A stretch of 64,000 nucleotides of DNA, taken from the NCBI GenBank assembly GCA_018223435.1, contig JAGTTO010000001.1:3038001-3102000 (forward strand), written 5' to 3'. The notes beneath the pieces were generated by a model. That model was not told where the DNA came from. It worked only from the letters and a program-made list of their open reading frames with translations, and ran no database searches. Below are positions 36,845 to 46,157 of the stretch, in pieces. The DNA comes from Lachnospiraceae bacterium Marseille-Q4251 (GTDB taxonomy: Bacteria > Bacillota > Clostridia > Lachnospirales > Lachnospiraceae). Positions within the stretch are counted from its first letter, which is position 1; each line of letters begins with the position of its first letter. A program made the position numbers and the translations under genes.

Positions 36845-36856
36845 CACAGTACACTA
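36811..36856. repeat. Palindromic element overlapping the pstA stop
   Basis: TAGTGTACTGTG and CACAGTACACTA form a perfect 12-bp inverted repeat around 22 bases that contain the pstA stop. Confidence 0.75.
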
Positions 36857-36880
36857 AACAACTGACGAAAGGAAAAGAAA

Positions 36881-37630
36881 ATGGATAAACTGACGATCAA
36901 AAATCTGGACCTTTACTATTCGGAATTTAAGGCCCTGAAAAATATCAACCTGAACATTCAGGAAAAAGAGATTACCGCTTTCATCGGTCCTTCCGGCTGT
37001 GGAAAATCTACGCTTCTGAAATCGTTGAACCGGATGAACGATCTGGTGGAGGGCTGCCGCATCGAGGGAGAGGTCCTTCTGGACGTCGAGAATATTTACA
37101 AGGATATGGATGTGAACCTTCTCCGGAAACGGGTGGGCATGGTTTTCCAGAAGCCGAATCCATTTCCCATGAGCATCTATGACAACATCGCCTACGGCCC
37201 TAGAACCCACGGCATCCGTTCCAAGGTAAAACTGGACGAGCTGGTGGAAAATTCCCTCCGGGGAGCTGCCATCTGGGATGAGGTAAAGGACCGCCTGAAA
37301 AAAAGTGCCCTGGGACTTTCCGGAGGCCAGCAGCAGAGAATCTGCATTGCAAGAGCCCTGGCCGTTCAGCCCGAGGTGCTTCTGATGGATGAGCCTACCA
37401 GTGCGCTGGACCCCATTTCCACAGCGAAAGTTGAGGAACTGGCTCTGGAGCTGAAAAAAGACTACACCATCGTCATGGTAACTCACAACATGCAGCAGGC
37501 AGCCAGAATCTCAGACCGGACCGCATTTTTCCTGCTGGGCGAGATTGTGGAGTTCGGAAAAACAGAGCAGATTTTCTCCATGCCGAAAGACAAGAGGACA
37601 GAGGATTATATTACAGGGAGGTTTGGATGA
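36881..37630 (+). CDS. pstB: Phosphate ABC transporter ATPase PstB
   Basis: 249 residues. Walker [11 protein letters not shown]-loop [11 protein letters not shown], signature LSGGQQQR, Walker [12 protein letters not shown] and switch His in VTHNMQQA. Overlaps phoU by 4 bp. Confidence 0.97.
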   Translation: MDKLTIKNLDLYYSEFKALKNINLNIQEKEITAFIGPSGCGKSTLLKSLNRMNDLVEGCRIEGEVLLDVENIYKDMDVNLLRKRVGMVFQKPNPFPMSIYDNIAYGPRTHGIRSKVKLDELVENSLRGAAIWDEVKDRLKKSALGLSGGQQQRICIARALAVQPEVLLMDEPTSALDPISTAKVEELALELKKDYTIVMVTHNMQQAARISDRTAFFLLGEIVEFGKTEQIFSMPKDKRTEDYITGRFG

Positions 37631-38277
37631 TGAAAACCAAATTCGACGAGCAGCTTGAAGAGATGCATGTAGAGCTGATCAAAATGGGAAGCCTGTGCGA
37701 GCAGGCGATCACACTTTCTTCCAGAGCGCTTCTGGGAGATGAAAAAAGTCAGGTGGAACAGGTGTATTCTGTGGACGGCGAGATCGACCAGCAGGAGCGT
37801 GAGATTGAAAATATCTGCATGCGCCTGCTTCTTCTGCAGCGTCCCTTTGCCTCAGACCTCCGGAAAATTTCCGCGGCGCTGAAGATGATTTCCGATATGG
37901 AGCGGATCGGCGACCAGGCCTCCGATATCGCGGACATGGTGCCCTATATCCGTTTCAGCGAGGCAAAAAGTAAGGTTCACATCGAGGCCATGGCGAAGGC
38001 GACGGTGAAGATGGTGACGGACAGCGTGGACGCTTTTGTGCAGGATGATCTGAATCTGGCTCAGCGCGTGATCGATTCGGACGATGAGGTGGACGACCTT
38101 TTTAACAGGGTAAAAAATGAGCTCATTGATCTGATCTATGCGAAGGACATCGATGCCAAAGTTGCCCTGGATCTTCTGATGACGGCCAAGTATTATGAGC
38201 GGATCGGCGACCATGCGGTAAATATCGCCGAGTGGGTGGTATATTCCATCACAGGAGTACATAAGAGCAACGAGTAA
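37627..38277 (+). CDS. phoU: Phosphate signalling regulator PhoU
   Basis: 216 residues in two similar three-helix halves with the repeated E/D motif ([14 protein letters not shown] and [16 protein letters not shown]). PhoU links Pst transport state to the PhoR kinase. Coupled to pstB and 13 bp before the kinase. Confidence 0.96.
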   Translation: MMKTKFDEQLEEMHVELIKMGSLCEQAITLSSRALLGDEKSQVEQVYSVDGEIDQQEREIENICMRLLLLQRPFASDLRKISAALKMISDMERIGDQASDIADMVPYIRFSEAKSKVHIEAMAKATVKMVTDSVDAFVQDDLNLAQRVIDSDDEVDDLFNRVKNELIDLIYAKDIDAKVALDLLMTAKYYERIGDHAVNIAEWVVYSITGVHKSNE

Positions 38278-38290
38278 GGGGGAGTGAAAA

Positions 38291-39943
38291 GTGACAAAGC
38301 GTATCTTTCGCTCGATCTTTTCTGTGTCCGCGGTGATTCTGGTAATCAGCATCGGGCTGATTATGGGACTTCTCTACGGACATTTTGGGGATCAGCTGGA
38401 AAAAGAACTGAAACAGGAGGCCGTTTACCTGGCTATTGCGGTGGAAAATGACGGTGTGGAGAGTCTTAACAGGCTTTCCAAAACAGGAGAGCGTGTGACT
38501 CTCATCGATGAGGATGGAACGGTACTCTACGACAATAAGGCAGACGCCGGTACCATGGAGAATCATCAGGACCGGGAGGAAGTTCAAGCGGCTCAGAAAT
38601 CCGGCGAAGGCTATGCCTCCCGTACTTCCGCCACTCTCGGGGAAAAGACCGTGTATTACGCTCTGCGTCTGGAGAATGGTCAGATCCTTCGTGTGTCAAG
38701 TACACAGTATACAATCGTGAGAATCCTGGGCGGACTGATTCAGCCGATCCTGGTTATGATCTTTCTCATGCTGATTCTGTCTCTGGCGGCAGCCTTCCAT
38801 TCATCCAGGAAGATCGTGGAGCCTTTAAACAAACTGAACCTCGATGATCCGAAGATGAACGACACCTACGATGAGATCACGCCGCTTCTCACCAGGATCA
38901 ACAAGCAGCAGAAGACCATCCGGGAGCAGCTTTCCGAGGCAAAACGGCAGCAGGAGGAGTTTGCGATTATCACCAACAACATGAGCGAGGGCCTTCTGGT
39001 CATCGACAAGCAGACGGAAATCCTTTCCTGCAACACCAGTGCCGTGAAGCTTCTGGGAGCGAAAAAAGCGGTGACGGATCAGAGCGTTCTCACGATGAAC
39101 CGGAGCGAGCCTTTCCGGAAGGCTGTGGAAGGTGTTCTGAAGGGAAAACATATGGCAGATTTTATCGAGCTGGAGGACGGTGTCCGTCAGCTGATTGCCA
39201 ACCCGGTGCTGGAAGATGGAAAAGTCACCGGCGCGGTTCTTCTTCTGGTGGATGTGACGGAAAAAATGCAGCGCGAATCTTTGAGAAGAGAGTTTACGGC
39301 CAACGTTTCCCACGAGCTTCGGACGCCGCTGACCTCGATTTCCGGCTTTGCGGAGATCATGCAGGACGGCTATGTGAAGCCGGAGGATGTCAAACGGGTG
39401 GCCGGTAAGATCTACGATGAGGCCCAGCGGCTCATCACTCTGGTGGGAGATGTCATGGAGATTTCCAGGCTGGATGAGGGCATCACCGAGTACAAAAAAG
39501 AGCGCGTGGATCTTCTGGATGTCGTGGAAGATTGCAAAGAACGGCTTCAGGAGGCCGCCGACCGGAAAGAGATTCAGGTGGAGGTCATCGGGCAGTCTTT
39601 TGTTTTTGAGACCACGAAAACCATTCTGGAAGAGGTTGTATATAATCTGATGGATAATGCCATCAAGTATAACAAGGAGCAGGGAAAGGTGACTGTACGG
39701 ATCTTCCAGAAGGACGGCGAGTTCGGTTTCTCCGTGAAAGATACGGGTATCGGTATTCCGCTGATCCATCAGGATCGTATTTTCGAGCGCTTTTACCGGG
39801 TGGACAAGAGCCGTTCCAAGGAGATCGGCGGTACGGGCCTGGGCCTTTCCATCGTAAAACATGGCGTCAGCTGCCTGGGCGCAAAGATCTCTGTAGATAG
39901 TATACAGGACGAGGGAAGCACGTTTACCGTGACCTGGGGCTGA
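38291..39943 (+). CDS. phoR: Sensor histidine kinase, PhoR-like
   Basis: 550 residues, GTG start after GGGGGAG. Two membrane helices (~residues 10-30 and 145-165) flank an extracellular sensor; HAMP and PAS regions follow. The phospho-acceptor His lies in ANVSHELRTPLTS; N-box NLMDNAIKYN and G-boxes DTGIGIP and GGTGLGLSIVKH are complete. The position behind phoU supports a phosphate role. No response regulator gene is adjacent. Confidence 0.9.
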   Translation: MTKRIFRSIFSVSAVILVISIGLIMGLLYGHFGDQLEKELKQEAVYLAIAVENDGVESLNRLSKTGERVTLIDEDGTVLYDNKADAGTMENHQDREEVQAAQKSGEGYASRTSATLGEKTVYYALRLENGQILRVSSTQYTIVRILGGLIQPILVMIFLMLILSLAAAFHSSRKIVEPLNKLNLDDPKMNDTYDEITPLLTRINKQQKTIREQLSEAKRQQEEFAIITNNMSEGLLVIDKQTEILSCNTSAVKLLGAKKAVTDQSVLTMNRSEPFRKAVEGVLKGKHMADFIELEDGVRQLIANPVLEDGKVTGAVLLLVDVTEKMQRESLRREFTANVSHELRTPLTSISGFAEIMQDGYVKPEDVKRVAGKIYDEAQRLITLVGDVMEISRLDEGITEYKKERVDLLDVVEDCKERLQEAADRKEIQVEVIGQSFVFETTKTILEEVVYNLMDNAIKYNKEQGKVTVRIFQKDGEFGFSVKDTGIGIPLIHQDRIFERFYRVDKSRSKEIGGTGLGLSIVKHGVSCLGAKISVDSIQDEGSTFTVTWG

Positions 39944-39968
39944 CCTGTTTTTCCTCCATAGCAAGACT

Positions 39969-40110
39969 GTAACTATTTGGAATCCACTGTCCCGCGAGGT
40001 GTTTTGGCATGAATATGCCAAAATCCCGAGGGTTTCATGCAAAAATCCCATCGCCGAAGGCGATTTTCATTGGATTTTTGCGCATAACTGTGAAGGTACT
40101 GAACAGTTAC
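39969..40110. repeat. Palindromic element overlapping the lysR stop
   Basis: 142 bp from GTAACTATTTGG to ACTGAACAGTTAC with inner hairpins (TTTTGGCATGAATATGCCAAAA; CATCGCCGAAGGCGATTTTC). The right end supplies the stop codon of the LysR-type gene. Confidence 0.65.
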
Positions 40111-41036
40111 GCAATGTTTAAAAATTCCTCCATGGCGCGGCTGATGTATTTTCCATTTTTCCAGTAGAAATAAAGGTTTCTCCGGGTCTCAGCCCCGGGA
40201 AGCTTGTAGTAGATCACGTCCGGATGGGGAGTGACATGGCGAACCAGAGTGTCGCTGATGAAGGAGATCCCCATACCGGCACAGGTGATGTTGTAGGAGG
40301 TCATCTGCTGGTCCAGCTCCAGAACGACTCTGGGGGAAAAACCATTGGCCTGACAGAGAAGGGTGCTTCGCCGTCGGGTATCATTTTCCTGTTTCAACAG
40401 AATAAAAGCTTCATCTTTGAACTGCTCCAGGGGAACCGGGGCAGTTTTTTTGTCCAGAAAAGCGCCACTGCAGATCTCCTCCACAGAGAGCTGGTAGCTT
40501 TCAAAACGCCGGTTGATGGGGAAAGCTCTGGGAACGGCCAGAATCAGGTGTTCCTCATGAAAAAGCCGTCTGCCGAAGACGGCTTCGTTGAAGGGATAAT
40601 TGTCGATGGCAAGATCCAGAACGCCGGAGAGGAGAAGTTCCTCCAGCCGGGCCGTGCTCTCCTCAATGAGATTGATCTTCACCAGAGGGAAGCGGCGGGT
40701 AAACTCACCGATGAGATGCGGGAGGACACAGGAGGAAAAAAGGCTGCTTCCGCCTAAGGTGAGATGGCCGGTTTTCAGGCCGCCCAGGTCGTTGACAAAG
40801 CTTGAGAAGGAATTTTCAATGGCGAGAATTTCCTCCACGGACTGGATATAGCGCTCCCCACATTCGGTGAGAGTGAGAGGGGAGGTGTTTCGGTTAAAGA
40901 TGGGGTAGCCGATCTTATTTTCCACACGGCGGACGTTGGCGCTTAGGGACGGCTGGGAGATGTAGAGATTTTTTGCGGCTTTGGAGAAGCTTTTTTCCTT
41001 GTATACTTCATACACATAGTTCATTCCCTGGAACAT
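40107..41036 (-). CDS. LysR-family transcriptional regulator
   Basis: 309 residues: N-terminal winged helix (YEVYKEKSFSKAAKNLYISQPSLS) and a LysR co-inducer domain. Divergent from aspartase, so it probably regulates that gene. The stop codon lies in a repeat element. Start set by GGAGAAAA. Confidence 0.9.
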   Translation of the reverse strand: MFQGMNYVYEVYKEKSFSKAAKNLYISQPSLSANVRRVENKIGYPIFNRNTSPLTLTECGERYIQSVEEILAIENSFSSFVNDLGGLKTGHLTLGGSSLFSSCVLPHLIGEFTRRFPLVKINLIEESTARLEELLLSGVLDLAIDNYPFNEAVFGRRLFHEEHLILAVPRAFPINRRFESYQLSVEEICSGAFLDKKTAPVPLEQFKDEAFILLKQENDTRRRSTLLCQANGFSPRVVLELDQQMTSYNITCAGMGISFISDTLVRHVTPHPDVIYYKLPGAETRRNLYFYWKNGKYISRAMEEFLNIA

Positions 41037-41097
41037 TTTTGTATTTTCTCCTTTTGATATAGCTTTAAAGTTATAACTGATATAGTAATATATGTAT

Positions 41098-41126
41098 TTG
41101 ATTATATTTTATCATGCTCATATAAT
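41098..41126 (+). promoter_or_regulatory. Aspartase promoter
   Basis: TTGATT, 17 bp, TATAAT. The AT-rich stretch just upstream with dyads such as TATAACTGATATA is a plausible LysR site. Confidence 0.7.
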
Positions 41127-41180
41127 GGGGGCAACGAAAAAAATCAAAATTGAAATATAAGTGTTGTGGAGGAAAAGGAA

Positions 41181-42632
41181 ATGGAAAAAGAGAAGAAAAC
41201 AATTGATTACCGTGTGGAGAAGGATTCCATCGGAACCAAGGATGTGCCGGAAGGTGTGTATTACGGCGTACAGTCTTTAAGAGCCGCTGAGAACTTTCAT
41301 ATCACCGGTCTTTCCATGCATCCGGAGATCATTAACAGCCTGGCATATATCAAGAAGGCCGCTGCCATCACCAACTGCGAGGTGGGCATCATTGATAAAA
41401 AGATTGCCAATGCGATCGTGAAGGCCTGCGATGAGATTCTGGAAGGAAAGTTCCACAAGGACTTTATCGTGGATCCGATCCAGGGAGGCGCCGGAACTTC
41501 TCTGAACATGAACGCCAACGAAGTCATTGCCAACCGTGCCATTGAGCTTCTGGGCGGCCAGAAGGGTGATTACAGCATCGTAAACCCCAACGACCATGTA
41601 AACTGCAGCCAGTCCACCAACGATGTCATTCCCACCGCCGGAAAAATGACTTCCCTGCGTCTTCTGAAAAATCTGAAAAAGGAGCTGCGTCGTCTTTATG
41701 AAGCTCTGAGCAAAAAGGCAGATGAGTTCGACCATGTAATCAAAATGGGCCGTACCCAGATGCAGGATGCCGTTCCCATCCGTCTGGGCCAGGAGTTCAA
41801 GGCTTATTCCGTAGCTGTGATGCGTGATATCAACCGTATGGACAAAGCCATGGATGAGATGCGGACCCTGAACATGGGCGGAACCGCTGTCGGAACCGGC
41901 ATCAATGCCGACGAGGCTTATCTGAAACGGATCGTTCCCAACCTGGTGGAGATCTCCGGAATGGATTTTGTACAGGCTTTTGACCTTATCGATGCTACCC
42001 AGAACCTGGATCCCTTCGTAGCAGTATCCGGAGCTATCAAGGCCTGTGCCGTGACGCTTTCCAAGATCGCCAACGATTTCCGACTGATGTCCTCCGGCCC
42101 CAGAGCCGGTTTCGGCGAGATCAATCTGCCGGCAAAACAGAACGGTTCTTCCATCATGCCTGGTAAGGTAAACCCCGTTATCCCCGAGGTGGTAAACCAG
42201 GTGGCCTTTAACGTCATCGGTAATGACGTGACGATCACGATGGCAGCAGAGGCCGGTCAGCTGGAGCTCAACGCTTTTGAGCCTATCGTTTTCTACTGCA
42301 TGTTCCAGTCCATCGATACGATGGCTTATGCCGTTCAGACCTTCGTGGAAAACTGTGTTTCCGGTATTACCGCCAACGAGACCCGCTGCCGTTATCTGGT
42401 GGAGAACAGCGTCGGCGTCATCACCGCCATCTGCCCCCATGTCGGCTATCAGAAAGCCGCAGATATCGCAAAACAGGCCATCAAGACCGGCGAATCTGTC
42501 CGTGATCTGATTCTGAAAGAGGGACTTCTCACTGAGGATGAGTTAAACGAGATCATGGATCCGGTTAATATGACCGAGCCGGGAATCTCCGGAAAAGAGC
42601 TGCTGGTAAAAACCACTGCAAAGAATGCATGA
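41181..42632 (+). CDS. aspA: Aspartate ammonia-lyase
   Basis: Start at ATG 41181 behind GGAGG. 483 residues of the fumarase/aspartase superfamily: signature GSSIMPGKVNPVIPE, catalytic loop SS of that motif, NPNDHVNCSQSTNDV and GRTQMQDAVPIRLGQEF. The substitution pattern (MPGKVNP, TNDVIPTA) fits AspA rather than fumarase. It interconverts aspartate and fumarate plus ammonia in the cytoplasm. Confidence 0.92.
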   Translation: MEKEKKTIDYRVEKDSIGTKDVPEGVYYGVQSLRAAENFHITGLSMHPEIINSLAYIKKAAAITNCEVGIIDKKIANAIVKACDEILEGKFHKDFIVDPIQGGAGTSLNMNANEVIANRAIELLGGQKGDYSIVNPNDHVNCSQSTNDVIPTAGKMTSLRLLKNLKKELRRLYEALSKKADEFDHVIKMGRTQMQDAVPIRLGQEFKAYSVAVMRDINRMDKAMDEMRTLNMGGTAVGTGINADEAYLKRIVPNLVEISGMDFVQAFDLIDATQNLDPFVAVSGAIKACAVTLSKIANDFRLMSSGPRAGFGEINLPAKQNGSSIMPGKVNPVIPEVVNQVAFNVIGNDVTITMAAEAGQLELNAFEPIVFYCMFQSIDTMAYAVQTFVENCVSGITANETRCRYLVENSVGVITAICPHVGYQKAADIAKQAIKTGESVRDLILKEGLLTEDELNEIMDPVNMTEPGISGKELLVKTTAKNA

Positions 42633-42651
42633 TAATTTCTTCCTATATAAG

Positions 42652-42688
42652 AAACTGCTGCCCGGAAAGTTGGGGCAGCAGTTTTTTT
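42652..42688 (+). terminator. Terminator of aspA
   Basis: AAACTGCTGCCC, loop, GGGCAGCAGTTT with seven T. Confidence 0.95.
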
Positions 42689-42752
42689 ATGGAAAAATTT
42701 GGACAGGAAAAATGCCTGTACTCCGGAAGAAAATACAGGCATTGATATTTTA

Positions 42753-43601
42753 TTAGTAGGGATAGAAGTTTCCGTTGGAATCAGTGACACCTTTTTCTCC
42801 GAAGGTATAAATGTTTCCTTCGCTGTCCACCCAGTTTCCATTCTCATCCATGGTGCAGACGATGTGGTTGCCCTGACTGTCGTAGAAATCGGCTTTGCTT
42901 CCTACCTCAACGGAGCTGTTTCCGTTTGCAGGTGGATCGTAGTAATACTCATTTCCGTTGGAGTCTTTGACACCGTTCTCGTAGAAGGTGTAAGAGCTTC
43001 CGTTGGCATCCTGCCAGCTTCCGTCCGGCATCTGGCTTACATCCACGCGGTTTCCGCTGCCGTCATAGAAATAACGGGGAGCTTCGGTGGAAGTGGTCTC
43101 GCCACTGCTGGAGGAGTCTCCGCCATTGGAAGAACCGTTGTCTGTGGTTCCGGTGGAGCTGTTGTCAGTGCTTCCTGTGGAAGTTCCAGTAGAACCATTG
43201 TTTCCGCCGCTGGTAGTTCCGGTCGTGCCTCCGGTGGTTGTGCCTCCGGTGGTTGTACCGCCGCTGGTTCCGGTGGAGCCGCCGGTAGTAGTACCAGTTG
43301 TAGTTCCGGTGGTGCTGGAAGAAGTGCTGGTGGAACCGGTATTGGCGGTGGAAGGAGTCTGGTTACTATTATTATTGGCAGCAGTGCTGGTTTCGGACTC
43401 GCTGGTCTTCTCAGTTGCTTTCTCTGTTGTCTTCTCGGTGGCTTTCTCTGTCTCGGACTCAGACTCTGTGGAAACAAGAGTGGTTGTCTCAGACTGACCT
43501 ACCTGGATTTTTTCTCTCTGTTTGCGGCAGCCGCTTAAACTCAAGGTAGCCGCCATTATAACTGCAAGAACGAGTGCGCCCCATTTCTTTTTATTTCGCA
43601 T
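42753..43601 (-). CDS. Lipoprotein with T/S/G linker and D-x-x-GN repeats
   Basis: 282 residues. Signal peptide with lipobox LSGC (Cys24 or so), a low-complexity T/S/G/N linker of ~100 residues, then four repeats of a YDxxGN(xx) / DGSWxD / YTFxENGV pattern. The repeats look like short beta-hairpins. Function unknown. GGAGG precedes the ATG. Confidence 0.8.
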   Translation of the reverse strand: MRNKKKWGALVLAVIMAATLSLSGCRKQREKIQVGQSETTTLVSTESESETEKATEKTTEKATEKTSESETSTAANNNSNQTPSTANTGSTSTSSSTTGTTTGTTTGGSTGTSGGTTTGGTTTGGTTGTTSGGNNGSTGTSTGSTDNSSTGTTDNGSSNGGDSSSSGETTSTEAPRYFYDGSGNRVDVSQMPDGSWQDANGSSYTFYENGVKDSNGNEYYYDPPANGNSSVEVGSKADFYDSQGNHIVCTMDENGNWVDSEGNIYTFGEKGVTDSNGNFYPY

Positions 43602-43776
43602 AGTTAGTTACCTCCATGTGAACATGTTTCGAGTTACGTCTGATATTATAGAAGATTTGGAGGAGGATTGCAACTTTGTGGGAGAAAAAAAGTCTTAACT
43701 TTCTGTGAAGGAGATGGCAGGGGGAAAAACATCGGAGTTGCGCCAGTCCTGGTTTTCCCCCTGCACCCCCTTTCTG

Positions 43777-43883
43777 GTATAACGTTTCGAAAATAACTGG
43801 ACCATTCACGCAGGATGCAGATTCAACTGTGCAATCGGATTTGCAGACAAGTCAATGGTCTGGTTATTTCGAAAACACTATAC
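43777..43883. repeat. 107-bp inverted-repeat element, inverted short copy
   Basis: The reverse complement matches the ends of the element at 45676-45834 (GTATAGTGTTTTCGAAATAA...TTTCGAAACGTTATAC) but lacks an internal ~52 bp. The two copies flank the LprI-like gene and tRNA-Ser in opposite orientation. Confidence 0.85.
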
Positions 43884-43962
43884 TAAGGCACGCTAGAAAA
43901 TAAGGGGCTTACGTCAGACTACTGTTGTGTGAAAGAACGTATAGGGTGGTTGAATGAATATG

Positions 43963-44910
43963 TTACTGGGTATTAGCTTGGATGTAGGTCAGGAGAATCT
44001 CACAACGATCCAGGGTGCGGGTGGCGAGGTCGAGGCTGGCGTTGAGCTGGGCGGAGGTGCCGTCATTTTCTTCGAGGATTTTGGCGGCTGAGGCTTCTTT
44101 GTCGTCGATCCACTGGAGCTGTTCTTTCAGGATCTCCTGGTATTTGTCTTCGGGAACGTTATTTTTCAGGAGTTTCCAGAGCTGGTTCAGGCAGGTGTCG
44201 GCGGTGGTGTACATCTCATCAGCAAATTCGTTCATTTTCTGCTGAGTGCTGGCTGCCTTGAGCTGGAGGTCGAAATTGTCGTAGGCGGTTTTGCAGGTGT
44301 TGTAGAGAGCTTCGGCTTCTTCTGCGGGAGTTCCGCGGTCGTAAGAGTAGATACCGAATCCTTCTGCCTCGTTGACGATGATGGGGATGGTGAGTTCTGT
44401 GTCATTGTCGTTGGCCATGGATACCCAACTGTATACTTCAGCAGACAGATCGCTTACCGGGGTGCCGGGAAGATAGATTTTGAAGGTGTCGGTGCCGGTC
44501 AGGCCCTGGGCTTCGGAGTAAACGTATTTTACACTATCGATGATTTCAGTTTCTCCGACGGTATTCTGATAAGCGATGTCAGAGAGAGTCATCTCATAGG
44601 TGGTGTCATCCACTTTGGTCAGATCAGTAAAATGACCGGAAAAATCGCTGTAGTAAAGAGTGCCGTTGCCATAGCCGTCTCCCGTATCGCCCATATCGGA
44701 ATCGTGGTAGTTTCCGGCGAAAGAGCCATCCTTTTCAATCGTAAAATAAGTGGACCAGGCGCCGGCACCGCTGCTGAACTCAAAGGTGTAACGGGAGAGG
44801 GCCTCGAAGGTCAGTGAGTCTGGCTCAGAACTGCTTTCCGCCGCCGATACAGTCAGAGCAGAAAGGGAGAGGGAAGTAACGAGCAGAGATAAAAATAGTT
44901 TTTTCTTCAT
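43963..44910 (-). CDS. Secreted protein with LprI/DUF1311-like C-terminal domain
   Basis: 315 residues with a signal peptide (ends VSAAES). The N-terminal ~190 residues are a beta-rich domain of unknown family. The C-terminal ~110 residues follow the LprI/DUF1311 pattern (AASTQQKMNEFADEMYTTAD...LNQLWKLL...EQLQWIDDKEASAA), seen in periplasmic/extracellular lysozyme-inhibitor-like proteins. The usual cysteines are largely absent. Lysozyme inhibition is not supported directly. Confidence 0.75.
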   Translation of the reverse strand: MKKKLFLSLLVTSLSLSALTVSAAESSSEPDSLTFEALSRYTFEFSSGAGAWSTYFTIEKDGSFAGNYHDSDMGDTGDGYGNGTLYYSDFSGHFTDLTKVDDTTYEMTLSDIAYQNTVGETEIIDSVKYVYSEAQGLTGTDTFKIYLPGTPVSDLSAEVYSWVSMANDNDTELTIPIIVNEAEGFGIYSYDRGTPAEEAEALYNTCKTAYDNFDLQLKAASTQQKMNEFADEMYTTADTCLNQLWKLLKNNVPEDKYQEILKEQLQWIDDKEASAAKILEENDGTSAQLNASLDLATRTLDRCEILLTYIQANTQ

Positions 44911-45078
44911 AGGGAGAAGTCTCCTTTCGGGAAAATAAATGTAGTTTATTTGAGTATAGCAGAAAAAGGAGGGGAAAGGATAATGCGGGGGAAAATATAA
45001 TGAAAAATTAAGGTTTGTTTTTCTTTAATTGATAAGGAAGAGGTAAGAGAGTAATTCTTTCAAAGTGTAAACAATCTC

Positions 45079-45107
45079 TTGACGCATCCCCCGTAACCCG
45101 CTATAAT
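45079..45107 (+). promoter_or_regulatory. tRNA-Ser promoter
   Basis: TTGACG, 17 bp, TATAAT, 21 bp before the tRNA. Confidence 0.85.
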
Positions 45108-45128
45108 AAAATTCGGTTCATTTTATAA

Positions 45129-45216
45129 GGAGATGTACTCAAGTGGCTGAAGAGACCGCACTCGAAATGCGGCAGGCCGGGCAACCGGCGCGAGGGTTCA
45201 AATCCCTCCATCTCCG
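45129..45216 (+). tRNA. tRNA-Ser (anticodon CGA)
   Basis: 88 nt with a long variable arm; acceptor GGAGATG/CATCTCC, anticodon loop CTCGAAA, T-loop TTCAAAT. CCA is not encoded. Confidence 0.96.
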
Positions 45217-45217
45217 T

Positions 45218-45262
45218 AAAAGTGTGAAGCTGTGGCAATTTAACAAACTTCACACTTTTTTA
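45218..45262 (+). terminator. Terminator after tRNA-Ser
   Basis: AAAAGTGTGAAG and CTTCACACTTTT around an 18-base loop, with a T run. Confidence 0.85.
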
Positions 45263-45384
45263 TGTGTGCCTGCCACTACATCATTAAATGGTTAGATGGC
45301 GATGATTAGTCGGTACTAGAGTTAAGTGTCGCATATGTAACTTTATCTATACCTGAAAGCGTAGTCTCTTTTAATGAAAAAGTT

Positions 45385-45537
45385 TCATACTCTCATCTTT
45401 TTGCGATTCGTATCATATTTGAAGCTTACTACTTCAAGTTTTTCGTCTACTGCTTCAAGCTTATTTTCTACAGCGGAGAGTCTGGTATCAATAGAATCCA
45501 CTTGGTTTCTAAGGAAGAAATTTTTCTGCCTGTCCAT
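45385..45537 (-). pseudogene. Small coiled-coil ORF or remnant
   Basis: 50 codons from ATG 45537 (MDRQKNFFLRNQ, then SIDTRLSAVENKLEAVDEKLE, a heptad pattern). The frame stays open upstream without a start until a TGA. No ribosome-binding site; probably the tail of a lost gene. The rest of 45263-45675 shows nothing recognisable. Confidence 0.35.
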
Positions 45538-45675
45538 ATTTTTCTGATTGCTGCTGATTTCTTTTACTTTAAGAGCTGTTCTAATAAATTTTTGTCATTT
45601 ATTTTTATAGCTCCCTTTTTGCATGGCATCATGTTTCTTTGGATGAATTGTATCATATCTAAAGTGTGAAGTCTA

Positions 45676-45834
45676 GTATAGCGTTTTCGAAATAACCAGA
45701 CCATTGACTTGTCTGCAAATCCGATTGCACAGTTGAAAAAGCCTCAGCGTAGCCCGCTACGCCTGCGTTTTTTCAACAGCACACTCGAATCTGCATCCTG
45801 TGTGAATGGTCCAGCTATTTTCGAAACGTTATAC
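45676..45834. repeat. 159-bp inverted-repeat (MITE-like) element
   Basis: Ends GTATAGCGTTTTCGAAATAA and TTTCGAAACGTTATAC; interior hairpin GTAGCCCGCTAC. Same length as, and related inside to, the element at 27847-28005. Confidence 0.85.
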
Positions 45835-45898
45835 TAGTAAATTTCCAAGATACTGTTTGCAAATATATGGTAAATAGGAAAATGAAATTTTGAATAAC

Positions 45899-45949
45899 TG
45901 CGCGTCGCATTCTCGTTACTTCAGTGATGAGTTAGACGCGCAATTTTTT
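45899..45949 (+). terminator. Terminator-like hairpin
   Basis: TGCGCGTC and GACGCGCA with six T following. No obvious gene upstream. Confidence 0.5.
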
Positions 45950-45960
45950 ATAAAAATATC

Positions 45961-46103
45961 GTAACTATTCAGAGCCACCTCGATTCCTTTGTGCTTCCTC
46001 TCGTTGTGGCTTCTCGTCAAATAGATTTCCAGTCAAAAGTGTTCGTTCATGCAAGCATGACTCACACTTTTTGCTGAAAATCTGCCTGGCTCTGAATAGT
46101 TAC
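45961..46103. repeat. 143-bp palindromic element
   Basis: Perfect 17-bp terminal inverted repeat GTAACTATTCAGAGCCA / TGGCTCTGAATAGTTAC. Interior includes CATGCAAGCATG. The IS element begins directly to its right. Confidence 0.8.
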
Positions 46104-46157
46104 AAAATATCCAGAACAAATGTTTACTTAAAGAATCACATATGGTATAATATAGAC

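Noticed and set aside
41277..42440. 387-codon minus-strand ORF
   Set aside because: Antisense to aspartase, which carries the full family signature.
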